This document shows positions 1 to 8,763 of a stretch of 64,000 nt of DNA, in pieces; the first letter of the stretch is position 1; every line of letters starts with the position of its first letter. This DNA is from Luteococcus sanguinis. Its GTDB lineage: Bacteria; Actinomycetota; Actinomycetes; Propionibacteriales; Propionibacteriaceae. The notes beneath the pieces are model-generated. The model was not told the DNA's origin and made no database searches. It worked only from the letters and a program-made list of their open reading frames with translations. The stretch is from the NCBI RefSeq assembly GCF_039527675.1, contig NZ_BAAAKI010000025.1, positions 85,428 through 149,427 on the forward strand, read 5' to 3'. The translations under genes and the position numbers were made by a program.

Positions 1-147
1 ATCAGCGTTGGCATCTGGATCGTCCTCGGCTTGGTGGAGAACAGCTTGGTCGACCGCTTCCTGTACTTCCCCATCGGGGTGATCGCAGGACTCTCGATAC
101 TGAGAGGTCAACGCGCCCGACCGAGTGCCCTGGGCACCTTGGCCTGA
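1..147 (+). CDS. O-antigen ligase-type membrane protein, C-terminal fragment
   Basis: The window opens inside this gene; 48 codons and a TGA stop are visible in frame 1. The residues form a hydrophobic helix followed by the pattern ENSLVDR and a short basic tail, which resembles the last membrane segment of O-antigen ligase / Wzy-like polysaccharide polymerases. That function would suit the sugar genes downstream, but the ligase assignment rests on a short tail and is an inference. Confidence 0.5.
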   Translation: MSVGIWIVLGLVENSLVDRFLYFPIGVIAGLSILRGQRARPSALGTLA

Positions 148-275
148 CTAGGAGCGTTGCCTACCAGGCGGCCAGGACATTCGATTGCAGTGGGCGCAGT
201 TCGCACTTCCTGAGAATCATGAGAAGATCATGAGGATTCCACCCCCGGGATCGCCACCCCACGCAAGGAACGTTC

Positions 276-2849
276 ATGTCCAACACGCCCTTAACCCTGT
301 CTCGCCGCACCCTTTTGGGGGCAACAATCGCGGGAGCTGCTGTCGTTGCTGGCCCAAGAGTCGTGGCCCATGCGGAGGGGACCCCTTCGCCCCAAGACCT
401 CTACATTCACCCCTTGCTCGGCCGGGACGACAATTCCGGAGGCGTCGATGCACCACTGCGAACGCTTGACGGTGCCCTGGCGATGGCGACACAACGCCTC
501 TCCCAGGGTTCGGGGAATGTCACCATCTGGCTTCGCGGCGGGCGCTACGAGCTCTCCACCCCTCTGGAGCTGCCGGTGTTGCCGAGCGGCGGCACAATCG
601 CCTGGCGTGCTTACCCCGGAGAGACGCCGGTAGTGAGCGGCGCGCACGTCGTTCGAAACTGGCGCGAGACGGTTGTTGCAGGCAGGACCGCTTGGGTGAC
701 GGCTGCTCCCACCGGACAGGGCAAGGACGGCATCTTCCGTTCCCTGTACGTCAACGACGGGTGGCGCCCGCGCCCGGTCTTCCCCGCTGTCATGCACGAA
801 GTGGTCAGCAGCCACCAGACCTTGGTGGACTTGCCCCGGGCCTTGCCCAAGTTCCTCCCCGGGACACCAGCCGCCAAGGACTCGACCGCCTTCAGCTACT
901 CATCGGGTGCCCTGCAGAGCAACTGGCGCAACCAGTCCGACATCGACTTGGTCACCCCCACAGCCTCCTTCGACGAGCGGATGCCCATCAGGCACATCGC
1001 TGACGGTTGGGCGCAGGTGCATATCCGTCCCACCCCGGGTGACGAGGCGTGGCAGGATCGCCATTTCTATCTCGACAACGTCGGTGAAGCGTTGAGCCAG
1101 CCCGGCCAGTGGTACCTCGACCGGAGCGCGGGCACTCTTACGTATCTGCCTCTGGACGGTGAAACGCTTGGCAACACCCAAGTCCTCGCCCCCCACCTGA
1201 CGCGCCTCATGCGCATCGAAGGGACCTTGGAGAGGCCAGCCGGCGGGCACAGTTTCGACGGGCTGCACTTCGCACATGTGGACCGCGACTATGCTCCGTT
1301 CAAGCGCCGCGCGGACGGCACCATCTGGATGCTGCAGCAGGGCGGGGCCTGCGTGGATGCGGCCATCAGCATGACAAACGTTCGCGACGTGTCTTTCACG
1401 AGGTGCGACTTCAGCGCGATGGGTGGAACTGGGCTTGAGATCCTGTCCAACAGTCGCCGGGTCACCGTTACTGGGTGCAACTTCTTCGACCTCGGTGGAG
1501 GTGGTCTCAAGGTGTCCTCCGACCTCATCGGTCCCGGGCACGATACGTACAGCACGGGATGGATCACGGTGCAGGATTGCACGGTGCGCAACTTCGGACG
1601 CGTCTTCCATCTCGCGACGGGGATTCTCGTCCAGGGTGTTCACCACGCGACCGTGCAATACAACGAGGTACACCACGGGTTCTACAGCGGGATCTCCCTA
1701 GGTTGGTCCTGGGATTACCAGTCGCGGGGCGTCCGCGACAATCTGGTGAAGTCCAACCACGTTCACCACCTTGGCTTGGGTCTTCTCTCCGATCTGGGTG
1801 GTATCTACACGGTCGGCCGCCAGGACAACACGTACGTGACGGACAACCACGTGCATCATGTGAACGGCTACGTGATGCCCTCCACTGGCATCTATCTCGA
1901 CCAGGCCTCATCTCTGATCGAGGTCACAGGAAACACCGTGCATCATGCGGCCGAGGGTATCTGGGCCCCGAACGACGCCGCTGGCCTTGTCATCAAGGAC
2001 AACATCGTGGCGGACAACGCACGCACCCAGATCCGAGTCGGCGGTGGCGAGAGCCGGTATTGGCTCGGTGGTGTGTCTTCATACGCTGCGGCGATCTCCA
2101 ACAATGTCGTGGCGTCGAACGGTTCCGCACTGATCGAGACCATCAACCGTGCCATCACCAGCGACAACAACGTTCTCTGGAACTACGACGGCTCGCTGGA
2201 CCCGCAGAATGGCATCTCCTCGGTTTCGGTCGAGATCGTCGACCTTGCGACCGGCCTAGTGGTCGCCTCGACTCACGTTCCTGCGGTGGGGGTGGGCGGC
2301 AACGCCTGTGTCTTCGCCTCTCTTGACGAGCCAGTCGTGCTCGAGGCAAACCATGAGTACGTTGTCGCCCTTCTGGCCATGAAGGGCGGGGCAGCGTGGC
2401 ATCAGCCCCCGATCGTCAGCACCACTTCCGTCGCCTCGGTGGTCAGCGACACGTTTGAATGGATGCCCGCGGTGTACTCACGTGGGTCAAACAGCAAGTG
2501 CTTCGGGCCGGTGAACTTCACGTACGCCACTGCGCAGGGGCAGCAGCGCTTCGTGACCGGGACGTCACGGCTGGATCTTGTCGACCAGCGCAACGACTTC
2601 TCCGGGCACGTCGGCATGCTTATCAAGACGGGTTCGGCGCCACTCACCGTCGGACAGCTTGGTGCCTGGCCGCTCACGGCCAATGACAGTCCTCTGGATG
2701 AGTGGCGTGGACAGGGATACGACCACTCGTCCATTGTGGCGGACCCCGGATTCAGCAACCGAGCCGCAGGGAACTACAGCCTGAGGTCGGGATCGGCCGG
2801 CACTCAGAAGGCAACGCCTGGGAACCCCTTCCTCGCGGGTCCGCGCTGA
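276..2849 (+). CDS. Tat-exported right-handed beta-helix repeat protein
   Basis: An 857-aa protein starting at an ATG behind an AAGGAA ribosome site. The N terminus has a twin-arginine signal (LSRRTLLG followed by an Ala-rich hydrophobic core and cleavage near AHA). From about residue 40 a 'PLRTLDGAL' type start of a pectate-lyase-like fold is visible, and residues 330-620 carry repeated N-x-V/H-x-N-x-V turns typical of parallel beta-helix (PbH1) repeats. This architecture is common in secreted polysaccharide lyases, glycosidases and epimerases. It sits at the head of a polysaccharide locus, so trimming or modifying the exported glycan is plausible. No catalytic residues can be assigned. The C-terminal 200 residues form an extra beta-rich region. 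Confidence 0.75.
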   Translation: MSNTPLTLSRRTLLGATIAGAAVVAGPRVVAHAEGTPSPQDLYIHPLLGRDDNSGGVDAPLRTLDGALAMATQRLSQGSGNVTIWLRGGRYELSTPLELPVLPSGGTIAWRAYPGETPVVSGAHVVRNWRETVVAGRTAWVTAAPTGQGKDGIFRSLYVNDGWRPRPVFPAVMHEVVSSHQTLVDLPRALPKFLPGTPAAKDSTAFSYSSGALQSNWRNQSDIDLVTPTASFDERMPIRHIADGWAQVHIRPTPGDEAWQDRHFYLDNVGEALSQPGQWYLDRSAGTLTYLPLDGETLGNTQVLAPHLTRLMRIEGTLERPAGGHSFDGLHFAHVDRDYAPFKRRADGTIWMLQQGGACVDAAISMTNVRDVSFTRCDFSAMGGTGLEILSNSRRVTVTGCNFFDLGGGGLKVSSDLIGPGHDTYSTGWITVQDCTVRNFGRVFHLATGILVQGVHHATVQYNEVHHGFYSGISLGWSWDYQSRGVRDNLVKSNHVHHLGLGLLSDLGGIYTVGRQDNTYVTDNHVHHVNGYVMPSTGIYLDQASSLIEVTGNTVHHAAEGIWAPNDAAGLVIKDNIVADNARTQIRVGGGESRYWLGGVSSYAAAISNNVVASNGSALIETINRAITSDNNVLWNYDGSLDPQNGISSVSVEIVDLATGLVVASTHVPAVGVGGNACVFASLDEPVVLEANHEYVVALLAMKGGAAWHQPPIVSTTSVASVVSDTFEWMPAVYSRGSNSKCFGPVNFTYATAQGQQRFVTGTSRLDLVDQRNDFSGHVGMLIKTGSAPLTVGQLGAWPLTANDSPLDEWRGQGYDHSSIVADPGFSNRAAGNYSLRSGSAGTQKATPGNPFLAGPR

Positions 2850-2860
2850 CGGTGGAGTAC

Positions 2861-2897
2861 AGCACGGGGTCTGACTCAGCGGTTCAGACCCCGTGCT
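2861..2897. terminator. Bidirectional hairpin terminator between convergent genes
   Basis: A perfect 14-bp inverted repeat (AGCACGGGGTCTGA at 2861-2874 and its complement at 2884-2897) with a 9-nt loop lies between the stop of the beta-helix gene and the stop of the convergent glycosyltransferase. It is likely to end transcripts from both sides. Confidence 0.75.
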
Positions 2898-2924
2898 CTC
2901 GGCCAAGCACACAAAATCGCCCGA

Positions 2925-3809
2925 TCAGATCTCGGTGATGCGCGCGGGCGTCATGCGCCGTCGCGGGAGGTCGGTGAGGGCCATGAATTGGCCTCGCAAC
3001 CGCTCTCGACGCTCATCGGACTCCTTGCTTAGCAGCCCCCGGAGGTTTCCGAGCACCGGAATCACAATCAGCGGGGCGAGGTCTGCCCAACGGAGACTCC
3101 CCTTGTTGAGCAGGTAGATCGGGTTGGCCACTGAGCTGTAACCGAAGCGAATGTGCTGGGTGCGGCCACCAGAAGCGTTGCCTTGGTGTGCCACGACGCA
3201 GCGGGGGTCACGAACCAAGCGTCCACGCTTCGCCAAGCGCCTTGCGACGTCCAGATCCTCAAGCCACGAGTAGAGGGGCAGTTCCTCGTCGAACGGCGTG
3301 GCCACGACGTCGGCATATCGGATCGCCATGTTGCAGCCGTACAGCTGGTTCCACGTTTCTTGCTGCTCGACGCCGTCCAGGTCATGGGAGGCCTCAAGTG
3401 CCGAGGTGATCTCAGCCGGGGTCAACTCGATCTTCTCCGCTGCGCCGTCACGGGCCATTCGACCGGTCATCGCGATGACGTCTTGGGATTCGCTGAAGAC
3501 AGCCTCCACCTGAGCGACGTAGTCATCTCGGGGAACCGAGTCATCGTCGAGAAAAATCACGACGTCGGTGTCGGCGTCCAGTGCCGCGACGCCTGTGTTT
3601 CGCTGACGGGACGCGCCCTTCCCACTCGTGACGACCGCCACGCCCTGGCGACCGCGGAGCTGAGCGGGGATTGCCACCGCCTCGTCCGGAACGCTGACCA
3701 CTAGTTGAGAGAGAGGCTGGGTCTGGGACAGCAGCGCGTCCACGACGCGGACCAGAGCATCGTGTCGCTTTACGGACGGAACAACGGCGGAGATCTTCAG
3801 GGTCATCAC
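2925..3809 (-). CDS. Glycosyltransferase family 2
   Basis: A 294-aa GT-A fold enzyme. The N-terminal 'ISAVVPSVKR' strand starts the nucleotide-sugar fold, the metal-binding acidic cluster LDDDS lies near residue 90, and the acceptor-side ED motif lies in WLEDLDVARR near residue 187. It probably transfers an activated sugar onto a growing lipid-linked or exported glycan in the cytoplasm. The start is GTG at 3809, or ATG at 3806. It begins 4 bp after the stop of the GT87 gene upstream, so the two form an operon transcribed leftwards. Confidence 0.85.
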   Translation of the reverse strand: MMTLKISAVVPSVKRHDALVRVVDALLSQTQPLSQLVVSVPDEAVAIPAQLRGRQGVAVVTSGKGASRQRNTGVAALDADTDVVIFLDDDSVPRDDYVAQVEAVFSESQDVIAMTGRMARDGAAEKIELTPAEITSALEASHDLDGVEQQETWNQLYGCNMAIRYADVVATPFDEELPLYSWLEDLDVARRLAKRGRLVRDPRCVVAHQGNASGGRTQHIRFGYSSVANPIYLLNKGSLRWADLAPLIVIPVLGNLRGLLSKESDERRERLRGQFMALTDLPRRRMTPARITEI

Positions 3810-3813
3810 TGCC

Positions 3814-5115
3814 TCAGCGTCTGGATCGGTACGTGCTCATTCCGGAGGCAAGCTTGCCATCCTCACGGTCCAGAGCAACTTGCCCAGAAGGGATTGCCAG
3901 CGCCCACACAGCGATGAGAAGAGCAGATGCCCCCAGCAGAACAGCCTGCAGACGTGAGAAGTGCGCCCCGTCCATGACCAGCGCTCCAGGGAAGATGCCG
4001 ATGAAGATCAGCAGGACGATCGCCAGGCCGAGCAGCCCGACCATGCCACCCCAGCGACGGTCGGCGCGCTGCACAAGTTCGACCCCGGCCCAGACGACAG
4101 CCGGGAGCAGCATCGTGAGGTCGTAGTGCAGATGGGGGAACCCGACCAGCACCGCAACGGTCACCAACAACAGAGCTGCCCCCGGACGTCCAGCGCGTTG
4201 GACACGCAGCGCCAGAGCGGAAGCCGCTGCGACCAGGACGACGCCGATGAGCAGAGCGATCGTCTCGCTGGCGCCGAGGAGTGCGAACCACAGGCCGAAG
4301 TCGACCCGGCCCTCCAAGGGCTCTCCACCGCTGCGCGCACCCACTTGAGCGGTCTGGTCGAGCACCGAGCGGACGAGGGCGCCGAAGCCGCCGGCCAACC
4401 CGGAGAGTTTCACCACCATGGGCAGGCTCGCGAGGCCGGCCACGGCCGTACCGGCGAACGCAGAGCGCCACCGACGCAGCACCACCAGCGCGACAACCAG
4501 CGGGATTCCGTACTGGGGCTTCACCCAAGCGAGCGCGAGGAACAGCGCGCTCCACCACGTCCCTGGCGCCAACAGGGCCAGCAGTGCGCACAGAGCGGCG
4601 AAGGAGCCGACATTTCCCAGCCCCATGCCGACCGACGTCGGACGCCAAACCCACACAAGCACCACCATCGCGAAGCCCATTGCTGCGGGCGGCAGGTCGA
4701 GCCCGCCCCACTGGCCTGCCCGGCGTGACATCCACCAGCCCGCTGCGAAGGCGCCCAGGCTGGTCGCCATCGCCAAGAGGATCGAGTAGGCGAGCGTGGC
4801 GTTGTCCCAACCCATCCGCCCGATCGGATGCATCGCCGTCAACCACCAAGGGCCGTAGGGGTTGAATTCCTGGGAGTCCGGAAACATTGCCTCATGGGCG
4901 ACCAGGTCGTAGGGGTTGCGTCCGGCATCGATCATCCGCCAAGGCAGCATGACCGTGTCACGGAAGTCGGTCATCACCGGGTTCTCGTAGGGATAGCGCG
5001 CTCCCCATGGCGCCCTGGCCAACCAGGTCGCCCAGGCGTAGCGCGCCGTCAGCAGTGCCCCCAGCACCGCCAGCACCACGACCCCGGCTCGCCTCCCCCA
5101 AACTCCTCGCATCAT
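3814..5115 (-). CDS. GT87-type integral membrane glycosyltransferase (DUF2029)
   Basis: A 433-aa polytopic protein with about 10-12 hydrophobic segments. A first transmembrane helix is followed by a periplasmic loop with acidic and aromatic residues (YPYENPVMTDF), as expected for GT-C enzymes that use polyprenyl-phosphate sugars, such as actinobacterial mannosyl/arabinosyl transferases of the DUF2029 family. The motif WVKPQYG inside the membrane region is characteristic of this group. It is first gene of the leftward pair and divergent from the FAD oxidoreductase, with about 100 bp between them. Sugar and acceptor cannot be read from sequence. Confidence 0.8.
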   Translation of the reverse strand: MMRGVWGRRAGVVVLAVLGALLTARYAWATWLARAPWGARYPYENPVMTDFRDTVMLPWRMIDAGRNPYDLVAHEAMFPDSQEFNPYGPWWLTAMHPIGRMGWDNATLAYSILLAMATSLGAFAAGWWMSRRAGQWGGLDLPPAAMGFAMVVLVWVWRPTSVGMGLGNVGSFAALCALLALLAPGTWWSALFLALAWVKPQYGIPLVVALVVLRRWRSAFAGTAVAGLASLPMVVKLSGLAGGFGALVRSVLDQTAQVGARSGGEPLEGRVDFGLWFALLGASETIALLIGVVLVAAASALALRVQRAGRPGAALLLVTVAVLVGFPHLHYDLTMLLPAVVWAGVELVQRADRRWGGMVGLLGLAIVLLIFIGIFPGALVMDGAHFSRLQAVLLGASALLIAVWALAIPSGQVALDREDGKLASGMSTYRSRR

Positions 5116-5201
5116 GTCTCCCCCCGCGACTCGGAACCACCCTAGGGGTCCGGCGAGGGGGGAGGCGTACTTGCCCAGCGACCCACAGCAGACCCACGGG
5201 T

Positions 5202-5207
5202 TAGTCT
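5202..5207 (+). promoter_or_regulatory. -10 element of a leaderless promoter
   Basis: TAGTCT (TANNNT consensus) ends 6 bases before the ATG at 5214, placing the transcription start at or next to the start codon. No ribosome site is present in that gap, so the FAD oxidoreductase mRNA is probably leaderless. Confidence 0.5.
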
Positions 5208-5213
5208 CATTCC

Positions 5214-6548
5214 ATGCGAGGCCAGACCATTTCCCCCGAGATTTCCACCGCGCGCGAAACCTGGATCATCATCGGCGGCGGCGCCACCGGTGCCGCCATC
5301 GCCCTGCGCGGGAGCCAGGCTGGCCACCACGTCACGCTCGTCGACCGGGCGCCCACTGCGGGTGGCCTGACGGCGACCGAGCAGTTCACGATCAACGGCC
5401 AGAGCTTCGAGGTCGACCGCTTCTACCACGTGATCCTGGAGAGCGACGAAAGGGTGCTCGCGCTGCTCAACGAGCTCGGGCTCAAGGACACCATCCGCTG
5501 GACCTCCGCGCCCGCCGAGATCGTCGCCGACGGAAAGCGCTACCCTGCGACCAGCATCGTGCAGATGGCGACACTGCCGATGCTCAAGTTGACCGACCGG
5601 GCCCGCATCGGCGCCTCGGTCGCGGCCTCATTGGCCCTGCCCATGAAGCTCGCCAACCGCACCACGTCGGTGAAGTGGCTGCGCACCACGGCCGGGGCCA
5701 GTGCCATGGAGGCCTTTTGGACACCCATCTTGCGCGCCAAGCTCGGCACCCAGGCTGAGCGTGTCTCGGCCACCTTCGTCGTGTCCACCTTCCGTCGCCT
5801 CGTCAAGGCCATGCTCGACCAGAAGGGCAATCGCTTCGGCGTGCTGCCGGGCGGGTACGCCCCGGTCTTCGAGGAGATGCTGAGCCGGGTTCAGGCAGCA
5901 GGCGGTGAGATTCGCACTGGCGTGGCCGCTCAGTCCGTTGAGTCGCTGCCTTCGGGCGGGGTGCGTGTCACCCTCGACGACGGACAATCGATCGAAGGCG
6001 ACCGCGTCTTCGTCACGACGCCGGCGCCCATCGTCGAAAGGCTGGTAGGCGCCCTCACCGACGCAGAGCGGCAACAGCTGAGCCGTCCGCTGTTGGGAGT
6101 CGTGTGCGGGAGTTTCCTCCTGGCCACCCCTCCGAACGACAGCTACATCACCTACTTGGTGGACGATCTGGGCCTCACCGGCGTGATCGGCATGCACGCC
6201 CTGCTGCCCGCCGAGCAGACCGGCGGCGCGAGCCTCGTCTACCTGCCGCACTACTGCGCTCCGGACGACGAGTGGTTCGAGCTCTCCGACGACGAGGTGC
6301 GCGCGCGAATGTTGGACGCTTTGGGCAAGGCCTTCCCCGACTTCACTCCGGAAGTGCTGGCCAGCAGCATCAACCGCGCCCGGCACGTCGTCCCACTTCC
6401 CGTCCCCGGGGCTGGCAAACCCCTCCCGTTCGTGACCAGCGTCCCCGGCGTGCACGTGGTGGGTACCGCCCAGAACACCACGGGAACTCTGAACGTCGAG
6501 GCCTCGCTTGAGCTGGTCGACGCGGCCCTGGACACACTGGTCGTCTGA
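5214..6548 (+). CDS. FAD-dependent oxidoreductase, UDP-galactopyranose mutase / protoporphyrinogen oxidase superfamily
   Basis: A 444-aa flavoprotein. A Rossmann dinucleotide motif (IIGGGATGAA) starts near residue 17 and is followed by the GGLTAT segment typical of the amine-oxidase/UGM superfamily; the C-terminal VVGTAQNTTGTLNVE closes the FAD site. Proteins of this type are frequent in cell-surface glycan loci, and the immediate neighbour is galE, so a role on a sugar nucleotide or lipid carrier is likely. Length exceeds classic UGM (about 370-400 aa) and the substrate is unknown. The start is taken at 5214 because of the leaderless -10 directly upstream. Confidence 0.75.
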   Translation: MRGQTISPEISTARETWIIIGGGATGAAIALRGSQAGHHVTLVDRAPTAGGLTATEQFTINGQSFEVDRFYHVILESDERVLALLNELGLKDTIRWTSAPAEIVADGKRYPATSIVQMATLPMLKLTDRARIGASVAASLALPMKLANRTTSVKWLRTTAGASAMEAFWTPILRAKLGTQAERVSATFVVSTFRRLVKAMLDQKGNRFGVLPGGYAPVFEEMLSRVQAAGGEIRTGVAAQSVESLPSGGVRVTLDDGQSIEGDRVFVTTPAPIVERLVGALTDAERQQLSRPLLGVVCGSFLLATPPNDSYITYLVDDLGLTGVIGMHALLPAEQTGGASLVYLPHYCAPDDEWFELSDDEVRARMLDALGKAFPDFTPEVLASSINRARHVVPLPVPGAGKPLPFVTSVPGVHVVGTAQNTTGTLNVEASLELVDAALDTLVV

Positions 6549-6604
6549 CTTTCTGAGAAACTGGCTCCGGCGAGAGCCGATCAAAACAAATCAGGGGGAA
6601 GCAC

Positions 6605-7594
6605 ATGAAGGTCTTGGTCGTCGGCGGTGCTGGCTATATCGGGAGTACAGTCACGTCCGCCTGCCTCGATGCTGGCCACGACGTGGTGGTAATGGATGAT
6701 CTGTCGACGGGGCGTCGCGAGTTCACCGATGGGCGGACGCTCATCGAAGCCGACTTCGCCGACCGACGCGCTTTGGATGAGGTGTTCAGCGCTGGGGATG
6801 TGGACGCCGTTGTGCACTGCGCTGCGAAGATCGTTGTCCCCGAATCTGTCGCCGAGCCGCTCGCCTACTACGAGAACAACGTCGGCAAGACCCTCGACCT
6901 TCTCACGGCGATGGCCGACCACGGCGTCAACCGGTTGCTCTTCAGCTCGTCTGCCTCAATCTACGCACCCGACGACAACTTCACCGTGACCGAAGACTCC
7001 CCAATAGCTCCGGCGAGCCCTTACGCGCGCACCAAGGCAATGATGGAGCAGGTCTTCGGCGACGTGGCGGCTGCGAGCGCGCTGCGAGTGCTGAGCCTGC
7101 GCTACTTCAACCCCATCGGAACGGACCCCAGGCTGCGCACCGGCCAGCAGATCGAACACCCCACCCACGTGATGGGCAAGCTGCTCGACGCATGGCTCGA
7201 GGAGCGGCCATTCACGGTCACCGGGGTGGAGTGGCCCACGCGGGACGGGTCGGGAATCCGCGACTTCATCCACGTGTGGGACTTGGCCAAGGCGCACGTA
7301 GCCGCCCTGGAGCGCTTCGACCAGGTCACTGGGCGCGAGCCTGCTGTGGCCATCAACCTCGGCACCGGACGAGGGGTCACCGTCCGTGAATTGGTCGCTG
7401 CTTTCGAGGCTGCAACAGGCAAGCCCCTCGAGGTTGTCGAGGGCCCGCCCCGCCCCGGAGATGTCGCCGGTACCTACACCGTCAGCGACCGAGCAGCCAG
7501 GCTGCTGGGCTGGCGGTCTGAACTCACTGAGGTGGACGGCGTCCGTGACGCGATCGCTTGGCTACCCGTGCGGAAGCAGAAGCTTGGCTATTAG
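6605..7594 (+). CDS. galE: UDP-glucose 4-epimerase
   Basis: A 329-aa extended short-chain dehydrogenase that interconverts UDP-glucose and UDP-galactose with bound NAD. Visible features are the GGAGYIGS NAD loop (residues 7-14), the catalytic Ser of SSSASIY near 115-117, and Tyr140-xxx-Lys144 in SPYARTK. GTGRG near 250 and the C-terminal region are as in GalE. A strong GGGGGAA ribosome site precedes the ATG. It lies 56 bp after the flavoprotein and in the same direction, so the pair probably supplies one activated sugar to the locus. Confidence 0.9.
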   Translation: MKVLVVGGAGYIGSTVTSACLDAGHDVVVMDDLSTGRREFTDGRTLIEADFADRRALDEVFSAGDVDAVVHCAAKIVVPESVAEPLAYYENNVGKTLDLLTAMADHGVNRLLFSSSASIYAPDDNFTVTEDSPIAPASPYARTKAMMEQVFGDVAAASALRVLSLRYFNPIGTDPRLRTGQQIEHPTHVMGKLLDAWLEERPFTVTGVEWPTRDGSGIRDFIHVWDLAKAHVAALERFDQVTGREPAVAINLGTGRGVTVRELVAAFEAATGKPLEVVEGPPRPGDVAGTYTVSDRAARLLGWRSELTEVDGVRDAIAWLPVRKQKLGY

Positions 7595-7661
7595 AGGTGT
7601 CTCTTGCCCCATCGGCTGAGGATTGCCTGTCCGCTCGGTATCGAAGCGCCTAGTCCAACCA

Positions 7662-7673
7662 CCCCCCCCCCCC
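7662..7673. repeat. Homopolymer of 12 C
   Basis: Twelve consecutive C residues lie in the intergenic region between galE and the polysaccharide deacetylase, about 27 bp upstream of the probable -10 element at 7700. Homopolymers of this length are prone to slippage and also to sequencing error. Confidence 0.9.
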
Positions 7674-7699
7674 GGTTATCCCAACCCAGCCCGCGTTAC

Positions 7700-7705
7700 T
7701 AGGGT
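7700..7705 (+). promoter_or_regulatory. Probable -10 element upstream of the deacetylase-wecB operon
   Basis: TAGGGT fits the TANNNT actinobacterial -10 hexamer and lies about 35 bp before the deacetylase ATG, leaving room for a short leader with a GGGGGAA ribosome site. The poly-C tract sits just upstream of the expected -35 position. Confidence 0.45.
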
Positions 7706-7740
7706 GTGGACGTAGCGTGTCACGGGGAACTGGGGGAAAA

Positions 7741-8757
7741 ATGAACAAGCCGATGGCGAGCGTGGGGCTCGACGCGGACAATTTTTGGAGCTACAAGCGC
7801 ACGCATGGTGATGCGGACTGGGTCGAACGCCCCAGCTACCTGCCGATCCTGGGCGAGCGGATGGTCGACTGCTTCACCAAGCACGATCTGAAGCCCTCGG
7901 TCTTCGTGGTCGGCGCCGACGCCGCTGCCGCCGACGGGCCCGACTTCGTCGGCCGTCTCGTCGAGTACGGCTGCGAGATCGCCTCCCACTCCTACGAGCA
8001 CGAGCCCTGGCTGCACCTGTACTCCCCCGAGAAGTTGCGTGACGAGCTCAAGCGCACCGAGGACGCCCTGCAAGCTGCCGGCGCGCCGAAGCCCCGCGGT
8101 TTCCGCGCCCCCGGCTTCGCCATGTCGCCGGACCTGATGCGCGCCCTGGTCGAGCTCGACTACGACTACGACTGCTCGGTGCTGGCCACCTGGATCGGCC
8201 CCTTCGCCCGCCAGTACTACCTGCGCACCAACAAGGGCCTCACCAAGGAGGAGCGCAACGACCGCAAGGCCCTGTTCGGCTCGCTGTGGGACGCCGCCCT
8301 GCCCAACAAGCCCTTCACCTGGAAGGCCCCCTGCGAACACGGCACCGCTGGCGTCCAGAGCCCCGCCGTCCAGCTGACCGAGGTTCCCGTGACGGTGTTC
8401 CCGCTCGTCCGGGTGCCGATCCACGCGTCCTACGTCATCTACCTCTCGGGCTACTCGATGCCCGTGGCAAAGGCCTACATCAAGGCCGCGCTGGCCTTCT
8501 GCAAAGCCACCGGCACCCAGCCCTCGCTGCTGCTGCACCCGCTCGACCTGCTGGACGGCAAGGACGCCCCCGGCCTGGAGTTCTTCCCCGGCATGAACAT
8601 GCCGCTGGGCAAGAAGCAGGAGATGCTCGACTTCGTGCTGGACGAGTTCAACAACGCCTTCAACCTGGTCAACGTCGCCAAGCACGCCGAGAGCATCAAG
8701 GGCATCCCGGTCAAGGAACGCTCGATCGACCTGCTGGCCCGCGGCCGCGAGGCCTGA
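7741..8757 (+). CDS. Polysaccharide deacetylase family protein
   Basis: A 338-aa carbohydrate esterase-4-like protein. The NodB fold is recognised by the metal/catalytic Asp motif GLDADNFW near residue 10, the HSYEHE His motif near residue 85 and the RAPGF motif near residue 122. The start is placed at 7741 because a GGGGGAA ribosome site lies just upstream; an in-frame ATG at 7717 lacks one. The family removes N-acetyl groups from sugars. No signal peptide is visible, so it should act in the cytoplasm on a lipid-linked or nucleotide-linked intermediate. It opens a tight operon with wecB, 7 bp downstream. Confidence 0.85.
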   Translation: MNKPMASVGLDADNFWSYKRTHGDADWVERPSYLPILGERMVDCFTKHDLKPSVFVVGADAAAADGPDFVGRLVEYGCEIASHSYEHEPWLHLYSPEKLRDELKRTEDALQAAGAPKPRGFRAPGFAMSPDLMRALVELDYDYDCSVLATWIGPFARQYYLRTNKGLTKEERNDRKALFGSLWDAALPNKPFTWKAPCEHGTAGVQSPAVQLTEVPVTVFPLVRVPIHASYVIYLSGYSMPVAKAYIKAALAFCKATGTQPSLLLHPLDLLDGKDAPGLEFFPGMNMPLGKKQEMLDFVLDEFNNAFNLVNVAKHAESIKGIPVKERSIDLLARGREA

Positions 8758-8763
8758 GCAAGG

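Noticed and set aside
7674..7682. DnaA box near the poly-C tract (TTATCC)
   Set aside because: Only a partial match, single, within an intergenic promoter; no cluster of boxes or origin features.
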